A stretch of 64,000 bases of DNA from Synechococcus sp. UW105 (GTDB lineage: Bacteria > Cyanobacteriota > Cyanobacteriia > PCC-6307 > Cyanobiaceae), in NCBI RefSeq assembly GCF_900473935.1, contig NZ_UCNN01000008.1, forward strand, positions 124,001-188,000, given 5' to 3'. The position numbers and the translations under genes are program-made. Below the pieces are notes generated by a model. That model had not been told where the DNA came from. It did not search any database and was given only the letters and a program-made list of their open reading frames with translations. Positions 10,239 through 21,577 of the stretch are shown piece by piece (position 1 is the first letter of the stretch; every line of letters begins with the position of its first letter).

Positions 10239-12746
10239 TTAGCTCAGCAAGGGCACCAGATCGGCGAGGCTTTCATCGCCCTTCAGAGTCAGTTGGGTGG
10301 GTTGATCGGTGTTGTTGCTCAGCTCGGCGCTGAGCAGTCGGCCATGGCGGTTCTTGCTGCTGACCACCCCCACAAGCTCTTCGACAGCACAGATGGAAAC
10401 GAGGCGGTCTGGATCGTTCCCTTTGCTTTCGAGCTGCATGATCATGTCGCCCATATCGCCCCTTTTGCACCGGCGTAAATCGCTTAGTGACAGGCGTATG
10501 ACTTTCCCCTGACGGCTACCCACAAGAATCTCACCACTGTTTCCTTGTGATTCAGCACTGTGGTCGTTGTGGGCTGGTTGACTGACGGCCCCGACCAGAG
10601 ATTCTCCGGGCAGCATTCGCATTGTCATTGGACCCTGAGCCAATTTCCCCATCAATGGCAGCGCTTGTTCCTCGACAGGTAGGCAGAGCACTCGGCCGAT
10701 GTCGCTGACCAGGGCGACTGTTCCGTCGTCTTCACACACCACAGCCGAGAGCAGTGAGACGCCTTCTTTCAGTTTCACGATGCTGGTGGCACGTCCTGAG
10801 AGATCCTGCACCTCTTGCAGAGGAAGTCGTTTAAAGCGTCCATCGCTGCTCAGGAGTCCTAAGGAGCGGCAACGGTTGGCGTTGGCGTCGTCAGAGGCCG
10901 GAAGGCGCAGCAGGCTGACCACTGGATCGCCTTCCATGGCGGTTGGCAGGAAGCGTTCCAGTCCTCCCGGTTGCTGGCCAGCGAATTCCCAGCGCACCAA
11001 GGCCATGCGTCCGCTGCTGGTCACGGCCAGCAATCGGGGCTCAGGCTTGATTGGCAGGATCAGACGGGCCGGAGAGGGTTCATCACCCAGTTCCACTGGT
11101 TCGTTCAGATGCAGCCGACCGAGCAGTTGAGGGCTCACCACTTTCACCTGACCATCGGTCTGGATCAGGAGACGTACGTCCGAGGGCAGGGCTCCAAGCG
11201 CCTGACGTCGCTGTAGTTCGGCATTGGGGCGCTGACTCGCAGCCTTTTCGGCCAGCAAGTGGTCGCCTCCTTCGATCAGGCGGGTGCGTCGCGGTGTGGC
11301 GAAGCGTTTTTTCAGTTGCTTCAGCTCCTGCACCATCGCATCGAGCAGTTGATCTCGTTCCTTTAACAGCAACTGAAGGCGTTGCCGTTCTCGGCGCAGA
11401 TCCTCTGCTTCATTGCGCAGGCTTTCTTGCTCAAGGCCTGTGAGCCGTCGTAAGGGCATTGCCAGAACGGCATCAGCCTGTCGTTCGGTTAGATCGAGAT
11501 GCACCATCAGGCTTGCCCTGGCGGAGGCGGCATCCTTGGCCTCTTGAATCATGGCGATCACCCGTTGGAGTGAATCCAGGGCCGTGATCAAACCCTCCAC
11601 GACCTCAAGCCGGTCTTCCGTCTTGCGTAGGGCATGACTGGTGCGCCGGATCAGCGTCAGTTCCCGGTATTCCAGGAAGGTCTGCATCAGCTGTCGCAAC
11701 GACAGCTGATGTGGTTGACCATTCACCAGGGCCAGGAGAATGGCGCCGAAATTGCTTTGCAGCGATGTTCGGCGTTGCAATTCGGCGAGCACTTTGTCGG
11801 GTTCAGCGTCGCGGCGAAGTTCCACTACGACGCGCATGCCTTCGCGATCGCTTTCATCCCTGATGTCGGCAATCCCTCCGATCTTGCCGTCGTTGACTTG
11901 GTCGGCGAGTTTTTCGATCCAGCCGGCCTTGCTGAGTTGGTAAGGCAGTTCGGTGATGATCACTGCGCCTCGTTTGTGGCGCCCTTTCCCGGGTTGGATT
12001 TCCTCGATGTGGGCGACGCCCCGCATCGGAATGCTTCCCCGGCCGCGCAGATACGTTTCACGGACGCCGGTTCCCAGCAGCACCTCACCGCCTGTGGGGA
12101 AATCGGGCCCAGGGATCATCGACAGCAGCTTCTCGTCACTTAGATCGGGCTTGCGCACCATTGCGATCAAGCCATCGACCACTTCGCCCAGGTTGTGTGG
12201 CGGGATGCTGGTGGCCATGCCCACCGCGATGCCGGAGCAACCGTTTAGGAGAAGGAACGGCAGCTGGGCCGGAAGCACCGTTGGTTCTTGTTGGGACCCG
12301 TCGAAGTTGGAGGCAAAATCAACTGTGTCATCGCCGATCTCATCGAGAAGGCCTTGATGGGCGATGGGGGCCAACCGCGTTTCGGTGTAACGCATGGCTG
12401 CCGGTGGGTCATCGTCCACCGATCCGAAGTTTCCATGGCCATCGAGGAGTGGATGGCGGCTCGAGAAGGTCTGAACCAATCGCACCAGTGCGTCGTAGAC
12501 CGCCTGGTCACCATGGGGGTGATACTTACCCAGCACGTCACCCACCACGCGGGCGCATTTGCGATAGGGGCGGTCTGGGGTGAGCCCCAGTTCATGCATC
12601 GCAAACAGGATGCGGCGCTGCACCGGTTTGAGACCGTCACGGGCATCAGGAAGCGCCCGACCCACGATCACGCTCATCGCGTATTCGAGGTAGGAGCGCT
12701 GCATCTCTTGATGCAGGGCGATCGGTTGAACGCGCTCCTCTGCCAT
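10239..12746 (-). CDS. Type IIA topoisomerase A subunit (GyrA/ParC-like)
   Basis: An 835-residue breakage-reunion subunit. The N-terminal [27 protein letters not shown] region, the winged-helix [17 protein letters not shown], and the catalytic tyrosine Tyr120 in [10 protein letters not shown] are all present, followed by a long coiled coil (about 360-480) and a C-terminal beta-pinwheel of about 300 residues. The GyrA box (QRRGGKG type), needed for DNA wrapping and negative supercoiling, is absent where it should be in the first blade (about 527-560). That makes it more like ParC, or the second GyrA paralogue that cyanobacteria often encode, so I leave the symbol open. The start is ATG 12746. 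Confidence 0.9.
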   Translation of the reverse strand: MAEERVQPIALHQEMQRSYLEYAMSVIVGRALPDARDGLKPVQRRILFAMHELGLTPDRPYRKCARVVGDVLGKYHPHGDQAVYDALVRLVQTFSSRHPLLDGHGNFGSVDDDPPAAMRYTETRLAPIAHQGLLDEIGDDTVDFASNFDGSQQEPTVLPAQLPFLLLNGCSGIAVGMATSIPPHNLGEVVDGLIAMVRKPDLSDEKLLSMIPGPDFPTGGEVLLGTGVRETYLRGRGSIPMRGVAHIEEIQPGKGRHKRGAVIITELPYQLSKAGWIEKLADQVNDGKIGGIADIRDESDREGMRVVVELRRDAEPDKVLAELQRRTSLQSNFGAILLALVNGQPHQLSLRQLMQTFLEYRELTLIRRTSHALRKTEDRLEVVEGLITALDSLQRVIAMIQEAKDAASARASLMVHLDLTERQADAVLAMPLRRLTGLEQESLRNEAEDLRRERQRLQLLLKERDQLLDAMVQELKQLKKRFATPRRTRLIEGGDHLLAEKAASQRPNAELQRRQALGALPSDVRLLIQTDGQVKVVSPQLLGRLHLNEPVELGDEPSPARLILPIKPEPRLLAVTSSGRMALVRWEFAGQQPGGLERFLPTAMEGDPVVSLLRLPASDDANANRCRSLGLLSSDGRFKRLPLQEVQDLSGRATSIVKLKEGVSLLSAVVCEDDGTVALVSDIGRVLCLPVEEQALPLMGKLAQGPMTMRMLPGESLVGAVSQPAHNDHSAESQGNSGEILVGSRQGKVIRLSLSDLRRCKRGDMGDMIMQLESKGNDPDRLVSICAVEELVGVVSSKNRHGRLLSAELSNNTDQPTQLTLKGDESLADLVPLLS

Positions 12747-12801
12747 CCGTGTCTGGAACTACCGAGGGCGAACGGGGCTCAGCCTACAGATGTCTTTCTG
12801 T

Positions 12802-12819
12802 TTGAACAGCCCTGTTCAA
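12802..12819. repeat. Perfect 8-bp palindrome TTGAACAG-CC-CTGTTCAA
   Basis: An inverted repeat with arms at 12802-12809 and 12812-12819 and a two-base centre. It lies 56-73 bases upstream of the topoisomerase start and touches the stop codon of the preceding TPR gene, both on the minus strand. A two-base loop is poor for a hairpin, so a protein-binding operator is more natural than a terminator, and no T-tract follows. Confidence 0.45.
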
Positions 12820-13694
12820 GGACTGCTGGAGGGATCCGCATTGGCTTGGGCACGTTCAACCGCAGTTTTAAGCCCGGGGTTGGTCAGCAGATCTCGGGTG
12901 GCGAGGCGCAGGCTGAGACCCCAGAGTTGCTGCTTCTGATGATCAGGCAGAACGTAGTTGGGATCTTGTTTTAGGGCCTGTTGAGCAAGCGTGATCGCTT
13001 CTTCATCTCCGTCTTTTTGACGATTCAGGGCTGCGGCCAGGGCCAGCATCGGTTCGGCGTTGCGTTCGATGGTTAGGACATGGCGCCAACGCTGGATCGC
13101 TTCTCGCGTGTTCCCCATTTCGAACAACACGATCCCCTGGTTGTTCAGTGCTTCCCAGAATGTTGGTTTGAGGGATGACGCCTTTTCAAAGGCGCTGAGG
13201 GCGGCACGGAATTCCGTTTGCATCACCCGTGCATTGCCAAGGTCGAAGTAGGCACTGGGGTTCTTCGGATCCAGCTTTAGCCCTTGGTCCAGGAGCGGGA
13301 TGGCATCGTTCGGTCGATTGTCCCGAAGAGCTAAAGAGGCTTCGGCAAACCAGAGTCCTGCATTCTTTGGGTCGAGTTTTTTGGCGCGGGCCAGGGAGTC
13401 GGCGGCCGGTTTGAGCTGTTTGCTGCGTAGTTGGGCTTCTGCCAGCACGGCCCATAAGCGTTCATCATTCGGACGCAGCCGTACGGCCAGGGCTGCGAGT
13501 CGAGCTGCTTCCTCGGGTTGTCCCAGGCTGAGAAGTTGGGCGGCGGTTCGGCCGATGCCGATGGCTGAACCCTCTAATTCCTGGGCACTGGGTAGGTAAA
13601 CCGTAGGTACAAGCGCCTGAGCGGGCAGTGTGCTGACGATGCTGGCCATCGACAGCACCAGGGCTGAGCACCACGAACGTTGACGTCTCCCCAT
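12816..13694 (-). CDS. Exported TPR-repeat protein
   Basis: A 292-residue protein with a signal peptide (MGRRQRSWCSALVL to TLPAQA, about 27 residues) followed by at least four tetratricopeptide repeats (for example LWFAEASLALRDNRPNDAIP and AYFDLGNARVMQTEFRAALS), so it is probably a periplasmic or thylakoid-lumen scaffold. I chose ATG 13694 because the signal peptide starts there and because that ATG overlaps the queG stop in a TGATG junction; an upstream start at 13763 would bury the signal peptide. The role is unknown. The next gene on the strand is the topoisomerase. Confidence 0.85.
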   Translation of the reverse strand: MGRRQRSWCSALVLSMASIVSTLPAQALVPTVYLPSAQELEGSAIGIGRTAAQLLSLGQPEEAARLAALAVRLRPNDERLWAVLAEAQLRSKQLKPAADSLARAKKLDPKNAGLWFAEASLALRDNRPNDAIPLLDQGLKLDPKNPSAYFDLGNARVMQTEFRAALSAFEKASSLKPTFWEALNNQGIVLFEMGNTREAIQRWRHVLTIERNAEPMLALAAALNRQKDGDEEAITLAQQALKQDPNYVLPDHQKQQLWGLSLRLATRDLLTNPGLKTAVERAQANADPSSSP

Positions 13695-14671
13695 CACCTT
13701 GATCCAGATTTGTCCAGCGTAGGCACGTCCTTCGGCTCTGCCGCGGCGGCATTTCGGCGCCACATCCAGGGTTTAATCCGGCGAAGTGCTGAACCGCGCA
13801 GTTGCTCTTGCCAGGTGGTGTCATCCCATGTCATCGCCTGTTCACGGCTGAGATCAAGCATCCATTGCCGTGGTTGCAGATCTGGATCGTCGTTGCTCGG
13901 TATGTCGCCCCGATTCCAGGGGCAGACGTCCTGGCAGATGTCGCAACCAGCCACCCAGGGGCCCATCGCTGCCTTGATTGCTTCGGGTAGCTCGGCGTCT
14001 CGATTTTCAATCGTGTGATACGCAAGGCAGAGCCCTGAATCCACCACGAACGGTTCTCGGATCGCCTGGGTCGGGCAGGCCTCCATGCAGAGCGTGCAGC
14101 GACCGCAAAGGGGTGCTGCAGGGGGGTCGGGGCTGAGCTCGATGTCGCAGAGGAGATGGCCGATCACCATCCAGGAGCCGCGTTCGTGGTGGATCAGATT
14201 GCTGTGCTTTCCGATCCAGCCCAGGCCAGCTTCTTCGGCCCAGGCTTTGTCCAGCAAGGGATCGGCATCCACACAAGCCCGCCAGTGGGTGCCAGGTTTC
14301 TGGCTTTCCAGCCACCGTCCCAGTCGTTTCAGTCGTTGGCTCACGACCCGGTGGTAGTCCCGCCCCCAGCCATAGCGCGCGATTGCCAGACGGCCTGGCA
14401 TTCGTTCGTGTTTCACGTGGTAGTTGAGGCCCACGGCCAGCAGGCTCGTAGCGCCCTCCAGCAATTGAGTCGCATCCTTTCGTCGCGGTGCTGCCATCCA
14501 GCCCATGTCGGCTTGGTACCCCGCGTCCAGCCACCGTTCCAGAGCTGCGCTGCGTAAGCGCATCCGTGCGCTTCCTGGCAGTCGGGCGATTCCGACCGGT
14601 TCGAATCCCTGTGCTCGGGCCTGATGCTTAAGAGCGCTGCTGAGTTCCTTCTGAGTCGACAGAGCCTCCAC
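13694..14671 (-). CDS. queG: Epoxyqueuosine reductase
   Basis: The 325-residue cobalamin-dependent iron-sulfur enzyme carries out the last step of queuosine synthesis, reducing epoxyqueuosine in the tRNA wobble position. The two 4Fe-4S signatures are visible: CGRCTLCMEACP and CDICQDVCPWN. The N-terminal DUF1730-type part includes GYQADMGWMA and a segment YHVKHERMPGR. Length fits the shorter QueG class. The window also carries cbiD, so the cobalamin cofactor, in cyanobacteria usually pseudocobalamin, is probably made by this organism. The stop overlaps the TPR start by one base. Confidence 0.95.
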   Translation of the reverse strand: MEALSTQKELSSALKHQARAQGFEPVGIARLPGSARMRLRSAALERWLDAGYQADMGWMAAPRRKDATQLLEGATSLLAVGLNYHVKHERMPGRLAIARYGWGRDYHRVVSQRLKRLGRWLESQKPGTHWRACVDADPLLDKAWAEEAGLGWIGKHSNLIHHERGSWMVIGHLLCDIELSPDPPAAPLCGRCTLCMEACPTQAIREPFVVDSGLCLAYHTIENRDAELPEAIKAAMGPWVAGCDICQDVCPWNRGDIPSNDDPDLQPRQWMLDLSREQAMTWDDTTWQEQLRGSALRRIKPWMWRRNAAAAEPKDVPTLDKSGSR

Positions 14672-14712
14672 GGAAACTGACTCTAAAGTTGGGCACCTTC
14701 TGGCAGTTTGCC

Positions 14713-15378
14713 GTGTCTGCTTCAGCTTCGGGTCTTTCCTCCAACCTGCGCCTGGCGGCCGTGCTTCGCTGGCTCGGCATCACCCTTGTGGTGCTGCTGA
14801 TTCTCCAGCTCGTGGTGATCTTCAGTGCTGCGGAATGGAGTGATCCAGCGTTTCAGCAGGTGCTGATTGAGCGCCTGGTGAATCAGGCACCGATGGGTTT
14901 GGTGGGTCTTTTGTTGATGTTGATTGGTTCGCGGCTTGATCATCCAGGTGCTGCGCGTACGCCGATTCGCTGGGTGGTGTGCGTCCTCTCCTCTTTGCTC
15001 ACCATCGCCCTGATCGGTGTCGTCCCTATGGCGATCACCGGTAACCAGACCCTTGCTGGTCAGGCTGATCAGACTCTCGAGCAAAAGCGTGGTCAGTTGG
15101 AGATGGCCCGCCAGCAGTCCAAGGATCCTGAAGGCGTGAAAATGTTGGGTGAACAGCTGGCCCAGGCCGGCCAGCTGCCTGCAGGTGCCAGCGATGACGA
15201 CAAAACCAAGGCTGCCCAGAGGTTTATTGATGGTCAGCTTGCTCAGATGGACGACCAGATCCAGCAGGCTGAACGCCAGCGCAATCTGGCTGTGAATCAG
15301 CGGCGCTTTGGGGGCACTTTCAGTGCGGTCGTTTTGGCTGTGGCCTTTGTGCTGCTTGCTCTCGCCTCGGTTCTCTAA
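14713..15378 (+). CDS. HpsJ-like multi-spanning membrane protein
   Basis: A protein of about 221 residues with four predicted membrane segments: two near the N-terminus (LGITLVVLLILQLVVIFS and MGLVGLLLMLIG), one near residues 90-110 (VVCVLSSLLTIALIGVVPMA), and one at the extreme C-terminus (FSAVVLAVAFVLLALASVL). Between them lies a roughly 90-residue hydrophilic, Gln-rich helical region, likely a coiled coil. The arrangement resembles the HpsJ family of cyanobacterial membrane proteins; that name is a tentative match. The start is GTG 14713; TTG 14689 would add eight residues. It is divergent from queG. Confidence 0.7.
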   Translation: MSASASGLSSNLRLAAVLRWLGITLVVLLILQLVVIFSAAEWSDPAFQQVLIERLVNQAPMGLVGLLLMLIGSRLDHPGAARTPIRWVVCVLSSLLTIALIGVVPMAITGNQTLAGQADQTLEQKRGQLEMARQQSKDPEGVKMLGEQLAQAGQLPAGASDDDKTKAAQRFIDGQLAQMDDQIQQAERQRNLAVNQRRFGGTFSAVVLAVAFVLLALASVL

Positions 15379-15448
15379 AGGCGGGTTTTCGCTGGCAGCT
15401 GGTTAGGTTGGGCAGATCACGTCGGCTCCAAGCCCTGGTCGTTCCTTG

Positions 15449-16195
15449 GTGCAGTCCAACCCCAGACCTGATCTGCCGCTCGGCGACAGACTTCAGAAGG
15501 ATCTGAAAAATGATCTGATCGCCGGTCTGCTGGTGGTCATTCCGCTTGCCACCACGATTTGGTTGGCGACAACGGTGAGCCGCTTTGTACTCGCGTTTTT
15601 GACGTCGATTCCGAAGCAGTTCAATCCTTTCATTACCCTCAATCCGCTTCTACAGGATCTGATCAACCTGGCGCTGGGTTTAACGGTGCCTCTGCTCGGG
15701 ATCTTGTTGATCGGCCTGATGGCTCGCAACATCGTTGGCCGCTGGTTGCTTGAGTTCGGTGAGGGGACCTTGCAACGCATCCCCCTGGCAGGCTCCGTTT
15801 ACAAGACGCTCAAGCAGTTACTTGAGACCTTTCTGCGAGACAACTCCAGTCGTTTCCGCCGGGTTGTTCTCGTGGAATATCCCCGTGAAGGACTCTTCAG
15901 CGTGGGATTCGTGACCGGAGTGGTTGGTCCTTCACTCCAGGCCGATTTGAAAGAACCGTTGCTCAGCGTCTTCATTCCCACAGCGCCCAATCCCACCACT
16001 GGCTGGTACACCCTGGTTCCTGAATCCTCGGTTCGGGATCTCGAGATTTCGGTGGAGGATGCCTTCCGAACGATTATTTCGGCTGGCATTGTGAATCCCG
16101 ATGAGCGGGAGGCTCCGGTCAATCGCAGTTTTTCAAGTCTGATCTCCCAGCTGCGAGCATCGGTATCCCCCTCGTCGTCCACGTCAGGGGTCTGA
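15449..16195 (+). CDS. DUF502 membrane protein
   Basis: A protein of about 248 residues with two membrane spans in the N-terminal half (LIAGLLVVIPLATTIWLATT and LINLALGLTVPLLGILLIGLM) and a soluble C-terminal domain containing TLQRIPLAGSVYKTLKQL, VLVEYPREGLFSVGFVTG and a conserved FIPTAPNPTTGW block. These are hallmarks of DUF502 (COG2928), related to plant LCV3/COV1 membrane proteins whose molecular role is unknown. The start is ambiguous between TTG 15446 and the adjacent GTG 15449. It precedes nusB by 28 bases on the same strand. Confidence 0.85.
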   Translation: MQSNPRPDLPLGDRLQKDLKNDLIAGLLVVIPLATTIWLATTVSRFVLAFLTSIPKQFNPFITLNPLLQDLINLALGLTVPLLGILLIGLMARNIVGRWLLEFGEGTLQRIPLAGSVYKTLKQLLETFLRDNSSRFRRVVLVEYPREGLFSVGFVTGVVGPSLQADLKEPLLSVFIPTAPNPTTGWYTLVPESSVRDLEISVEDAFRTIISAGIVNPDEREAPVNRSFSSLISQLRASVSPSSSTSGV

Positions 16196-16223
16196 CCCAT
16201 CCCTTCGTTTTTTACTTGCTTTC

Positions 16224-16865
16224 ATGCAGTCCCGTTCTCTAGCCCGTGAGCTGGCACTGCTGGTGCTTGGTCAGCTCTCTGATCGTGATCATCAGGATGC
16301 TGCGGATCTGCAGCTGGATTCCGTTCTCCAGAAAGCTCTTGAGACTTTGCAGCAGCATTGGCGAGAGTCGCTGGATGCCTCGGCTCAGGATCTTGAAAAG
16401 GCTCAGCAGTCTCTGCTCGATAGTGAGCTTCAAGATGGTGGCGATCACAGTTCATCCGTGGTGCGGGATCACCTCAAGGCTTCACTGACCACAGCTGAGC
16501 AGGTGTTGAACAGTCTCTCCGGAAGCCTGGAGCTGCCCCGTCTGCTTGCCTTGGCTGATCAGGAGACCGTGCGCCACGGAGCGATGCGTCGGGTGAGTCT
16601 GGTGTTGGAACAGCGGAGTGGCATCGATGCTCGTCTAGATGGGGTGATGGAGGGCTGGCGTTTGAGTCGTTTGCCCCGCATCGACCGTGACATCCTGCGC
16701 CTGGCCGTGGTTGATCTCACCAGTTTGAAGACACCTTCCGCTGTCGCCTGCAATGAGGCGGTCGAACTGGCTAACCGCTACAGCGATGATCAAGGTCGTC
16801 GCATGATTAATGGCGTTCTGCGGCGTCTGCAGAATGCGGCTCCGGCTTCATCTGCAGGCTCCTGA
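16224..16865 (+). CDS. nusB: Transcription antitermination factor NusB
   Basis: A 213-residue protein whose C-terminal half matches NusB: helical bundle with IDRDILRLAVVDL, PSAVACNEAVELANRYS and GRRMINGVLRRL. NusB binds BoxA RNA with ribosomal protein S10 in rRNA antitermination. It is longer than the 140-residue enterobacterial form because about 70 residues rich in Gln, Asp and Leu are inserted after the first helix (SRSLARELALLVLGQL), as in cyanobacterial NusB proteins I know. The start is ATG 16224. It lies in the DUF502-nusB-ftsY run with short spacers. Confidence 0.93.
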   Translation: MQSRSLARELALLVLGQLSDRDHQDAADLQLDSVLQKALETLQQHWRESLDASAQDLEKAQQSLLDSELQDGGDHSSSVVRDHLKASLTTAEQVLNSLSGSLELPRLLALADQETVRHGAMRRVSLVLEQRSGIDARLDGVMEGWRLSRLPRIDRDILRLAVVDLTSLKTPSAVACNEAVELANRYSDDQGRRMINGVLRRLQNAAPASSAGS

Positions 16866-16889
16866 TTTCGTTTCGCTTCGGCAGTTTCG

Positions 16890-18560
<1,671 letters not shown>

Positions 18561-18598
18561 TCGCCGTAGCTAGCGTTCGCGCACTGCCATGGACGGCC

Positions 18599-20008
18599 GT
18601 GAGCAGCAAGTCAACCCGTCGCCATTCCACGCCGCATCAACGCACCGTGGCTCAGCCCTTAACGGCGACTGCTTCGCTGCGAGAACTGTTCGACAGCTTT
18701 TCCAGGGAGCAGCGATCCAGCCAGGAGCTTCTGGCCTCCCTTGGATTTGCCCTGCGTAGCTTCACCAACCTGCATCGCTTCCTGGAGTTGGTGCCTGTGG
18801 TGGCCTCCCGTCTGGTGGGTGTTGACGGTTCCCTGCTGGTCCCTTTCACCGCTGATGGCAGGATCTGGCGCGAGCAATTGCAGATGTTGCCGGATCAGCG
18901 GTCGCCAGAGCTGTTGCGACAAATCGCCGCCTTTGATCCGGGCACAGCGGTGGGCTTCGGTTCGGATGAACGCCAGGTGCTTGCTCTCGACCATCTAGTC
19001 CAGCGCCATCTCGGCCGGGCCGGTCTGTTTGCCACATCTCTGGTGGCTCGCGGCCGTCAGCGGGGTCGTCTGTATGTGTTCAGCAGTACCGGTCCTCTGG
19101 TTTGGAGTGACGTGCACCGGCGCCATGTGCAACTGGTGGCTGATCTCACTGGTGTTGCTGTCGAACACGACTTGATGCTCCAGGAAGCGCGCCGTCATGA
19201 GCGTGTGGATCGCCAGCTCAGCATTGGTGCCGAAATTCAGGCGCAATTGCTTCCCGACCATTGTCCGGTGATTGAAGGGGTGGAGCTTGCCGCTCGTTGT
19301 CGTCCCGCCTTTCAGGTGGGTGGTGACTACTACGACTTCATTCCCACGCGTCCGGAGCTGATGGGTCGGCGCCGTGAGCGTGGACGCTGGGCTCTGTTGA
19401 TGGGTGATGTGATGGGGAAGGGGGTCCCCGCTGGTCTACTGATGACCATGCTGCGCGGGATGTTGCGGGCTGAAGTTCTCAGCGGCCTGCCTCCTGATCG
19501 GATCCTCCACGATCTCAACCAGCTGGCCCAGGAGGATCTGGTTCAGTCGCACCGTTTTGTCACGCTGTTCTATTCCGATTTCGATCCCCGTACCCGACGC
19601 TTGCGCTTTGCCAATGCTGCCCACAATCCGCCCCTGATTTGGAGGGCGCAGCAGCGCAGTATCAGTCGGTTGGATGCCCCGGGTCTGCTGATTGGTTTGC
19701 AGGCGGAGGCGGAATACGGTTGTGGTGAGGTGGTGCTTGAACCTGGTGATGTGCTGCTCTATTACACCGATGGGGTGACCGAGGCACCTGGGATCACTGG
19801 TGATCGCTTTGATGAGGAGCGCCTGATGCGCAGCCTTGAGGCGGCTTGTCGATCTGGCACCGGGTCTCAAGGCATCCTCGATCAGCTCTTCACCCGTTTG
19901 GATCGCTTCGTTGGAGTGGATCGCCAACTGGAAGATGATGCCTCGATGGTGGTGTTGAAGGTCCCAGAGGAGGTGATGTTGCCTTCTGTTCCCCGGGCTG
20001 CGCTCTGA
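18599..20008 (+). CDS. RsbU-like PP2C (SpoIIE) serine phosphatase with GAF-type sensor
   Basis: A 469-residue protein with two parts. Residues about 25-190 look like a GAF-type sensor (LHRFLELVPVVASRLVGVDGSLL, then a phrase on shared properties of cell extracts, RGRLYVFSST). Residues about 200-455 are the SpoIIE/PP2C phosphatase with GGDYYDF, the metal-site GDVMGKGVPAG, NAAHNPPLIW and YYTDGVTEA. Family members dephosphorylate anti-anti-sigma factors or similar partners. No anti-sigma or STAS gene is in the window, so the partner is elsewhere. The start is GTG. It stands alone between ftsY and argH. Confidence 0.9.
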   Translation: MSSKSTRRHSTPHQRTVAQPLTATASLRELFDSFSREQRSSQELLASLGFALRSFTNLHRFLELVPVVASRLVGVDGSLLVPFTADGRIWREQLQMLPDQRSPELLRQIAAFDPGTAVGFGSDERQVLALDHLVQRHLGRAGLFATSLVARGRQRGRLYVFSSTGPLVWSDVHRRHVQLVADLTGVAVEHDLMLQEARRHERVDRQLSIGAEIQAQLLPDHCPVIEGVELAARCRPAFQVGGDYYDFIPTRPELMGRRRERGRWALLMGDVMGKGVPAGLLMTMLRGMLRAEVLSGLPPDRILHDLNQLAQEDLVQSHRFVTLFYSDFDPRTRRLRFANAAHNPPLIWRAQQRSISRLDAPGLLIGLQAEAEYGCGEVVLEPGDVLLYYTDGVTEAPGITGDRFDEERLMRSLEAACRSGTGSQGILDQLFTRLDRFVGVDRQLEDDASMVVLKVPEEVMLPSVPRAAL

Positions 20009-20073
20009 TTGTTCGGCACCGTTGTGATCCCTCGGCCTGACAAGCTGACTGCACGCTGAGCTCGGATGACGGT

Positions 20074-21474
20074 ATGGCTGGGGGAGTGACGGGTGGAGGC
20101 TCCGGCACCTGGAGTGACCGCTTTGATCAGGGCCTCCACCCTGCGATCGAAAGGTTCAATGCTTCGATCGGGTTCGACATCACTCTTCTTCAAGAGGATC
20201 TCGACGGTTCCATCGCCCATGCCCGCATGTTGGCGGAATGTGGTGTGATCAGTGCCGAGGAAGCCAGCCAGCTCTGCGCAGGGCTGGAGACGATACGCGA
20301 TGAGGCCGCGGCCGGATCTTTCCGTCCCGGCCTGGCCGATGAGGATGTTCACTTTGCCGTTGAGCGGCGTTTGATCACCCTGCTCGGACCGGTCGGAAAG
20401 AAGCTTCACACCGGTCGCAGTCGTAACGACCAAGTGGGTACCGACCTGCGCCTTTGGCTGCGCCGTCGTCTTGATGAACTGAACGATCGCGTGCTTCGTT
20501 TTCAGCGGGCGCTGCTGCAACAGGCCTTAGACCAGCGCACCACCCTGATCCCGGGCTATACGCACCTGCAGCGGGCACAGCCCGTTTGTCTGGCGCATCA
20601 TCTTCTTGCCTATGTGGAGATGCTGGAGCGTGATCGCCAGCGCCTGGCTGATGTGCGCGGCAGGGTCAATGTCTCACCACTTGGGGCTGCTGCCTTGGCA
20701 GGAACCCCGGTGCCGATCAACCGCCGCAGCACAGCCGAGGCCCTTGGTTTCGAGGCGATCTATGCCAACAGTCTTGATGCTGTCAGTGACCGAGATTTCG
20801 CTGTTGAATTCGCATCGGCTGCGGCGCTGGTGATGGTGCACCTCAGTCGTCTTGCGGAAGAGGTGATTTTCTGGGCGAGCGAGGAGTGTGGCTTTGTGCG
20901 ACTCAGCGATCGCTGTGCCACCGGCAGCAGCCTGATGCCCCAGAAGAAGAATCCTGATGTACCTGAATTGGTGCGGGGTAAGTGCGGGCGCGTTTTCGGC
21001 CACTTGCAAGGTTTGCTGACGATGATTAAGGGTCTTCCCCTCGCGTACAACAAGGATTTTCAGGAAGACAAGGAAGCCCTGTTCGATCTGGTTCGCACTA
21101 CATCCGATTGTCTTGAGGCGATGGCGATCCTGATGGAGGAAGGAGTCGAGTTTCGTCCTGAGCGGCTTGAACGGGCGGTGGCGTCTGATTTTTCTAATGC
21201 CACGGATGTCGCTGATTATCTGGTGGCCCGCGGTGTGCCTTTCCGGGAGGCCTACCAGTTAGTCGGGGCCGTGGTGAAACGCTGTCTGCAGGACGGTGTG
21301 TTGTTGCTCGATCTCAGCCTCGAGCAGTGGAAAAGTTTTCACCCTGTGTTTGAGGCGGATCTGTTCGAGGCTCTAGCTCCGCGTCAAGTGGTGGCGGCCC
21401 GCGTCAGTGAAGGGGGCACTGGTTTTGTGCGTGTTGAGGAACAGTTGAAACGCTGGGAATCGCGATTGGCATGA
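20074..21474 (+). CDS. argH: Argininosuccinate lyase
   Basis: The 466-residue fumarase-superfamily enzyme splits argininosuccinate into arginine and fumarate. The superfamily signature [20 protein letters not shown] carries the catalytic serine on its flexible loop. Also seen are [29 protein letters not shown] with the general-acid/base histidine pair region, and a C-terminal segment of the usual length. The start is ATG 20074, 65 bases after the phosphatase gene. No other arginine genes are nearby. Confidence 0.97.
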   Translation: MAGGVTGGGSGTWSDRFDQGLHPAIERFNASIGFDITLLQEDLDGSIAHARMLAECGVISAEEASQLCAGLETIRDEAAAGSFRPGLADEDVHFAVERRLITLLGPVGKKLHTGRSRNDQVGTDLRLWLRRRLDELNDRVLRFQRALLQQALDQRTTLIPGYTHLQRAQPVCLAHHLLAYVEMLERDRQRLADVRGRVNVSPLGAAALAGTPVPINRRSTAEALGFEAIYANSLDAVSDRDFAVEFASAAALVMVHLSRLAEEVIFWASEECGFVRLSDRCATGSSLMPQKKNPDVPELVRGKCGRVFGHLQGLLTMIKGLPLAYNKDFQEDKEALFDLVRTTSDCLEAMAILMEEGVEFRPERLERAVASDFSNATDVADYLVARGVPFREAYQLVGAVVKRCLQDGVLLLDLSLEQWKSFHPVFEADLFEALAPRQVVAARVSEGGTGFVRVEEQLKRWESRLA

Positions 21475-21550
21475 AGGTGGATGAAACGAAGTGACTGACT
21501 GGGTCTACGCTGAGTAGGCCAAAGGCCATTGATTCCTTTCCGGAGCATGA

Positions 21551-21577
21551 ACCGATGGCAGGTCAGGTCCCATCGGT
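21551..21577 (+). promoter_or_regulatory. Stem-loop in the leader of the RNA-binding-protein gene
   Basis: The arms ACCGATGG (21551-21558) and CCATCGGT (21570-21577) pair perfectly over eight bases around an 11-base loop, ending 27 bases before the GTG start. No T-tract follows, so it is not an intrinsic terminator. Its position in the leader of an RRM/cold-shock-type gene suggests control of mRNA stability or translation. That function is inference. Confidence 0.5.

Noticed and set aside
11634-12143. Long open frame on the plus strand opposite the topoisomerase gene
   Set aside because: It is antisense to well-supported GyrA/ParC motifs, and its composition and lack of any family motif mark it as a shadow of the minus-strand gene.
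12802-12819. Palindrome as a LexA/SOS box
   Set aside because: The half-site TGTTCAA only partly resembles the cyanobacterial LexA motif as I recall it, and no SOS genes are nearby. I keep it only as an unknown operator.
13763-13763. Longer start for the TPR protein at 13763
   Set aside because: It would bury a clean signal peptide that starts at 13694, where a TGATG junction with queG supports initiation.
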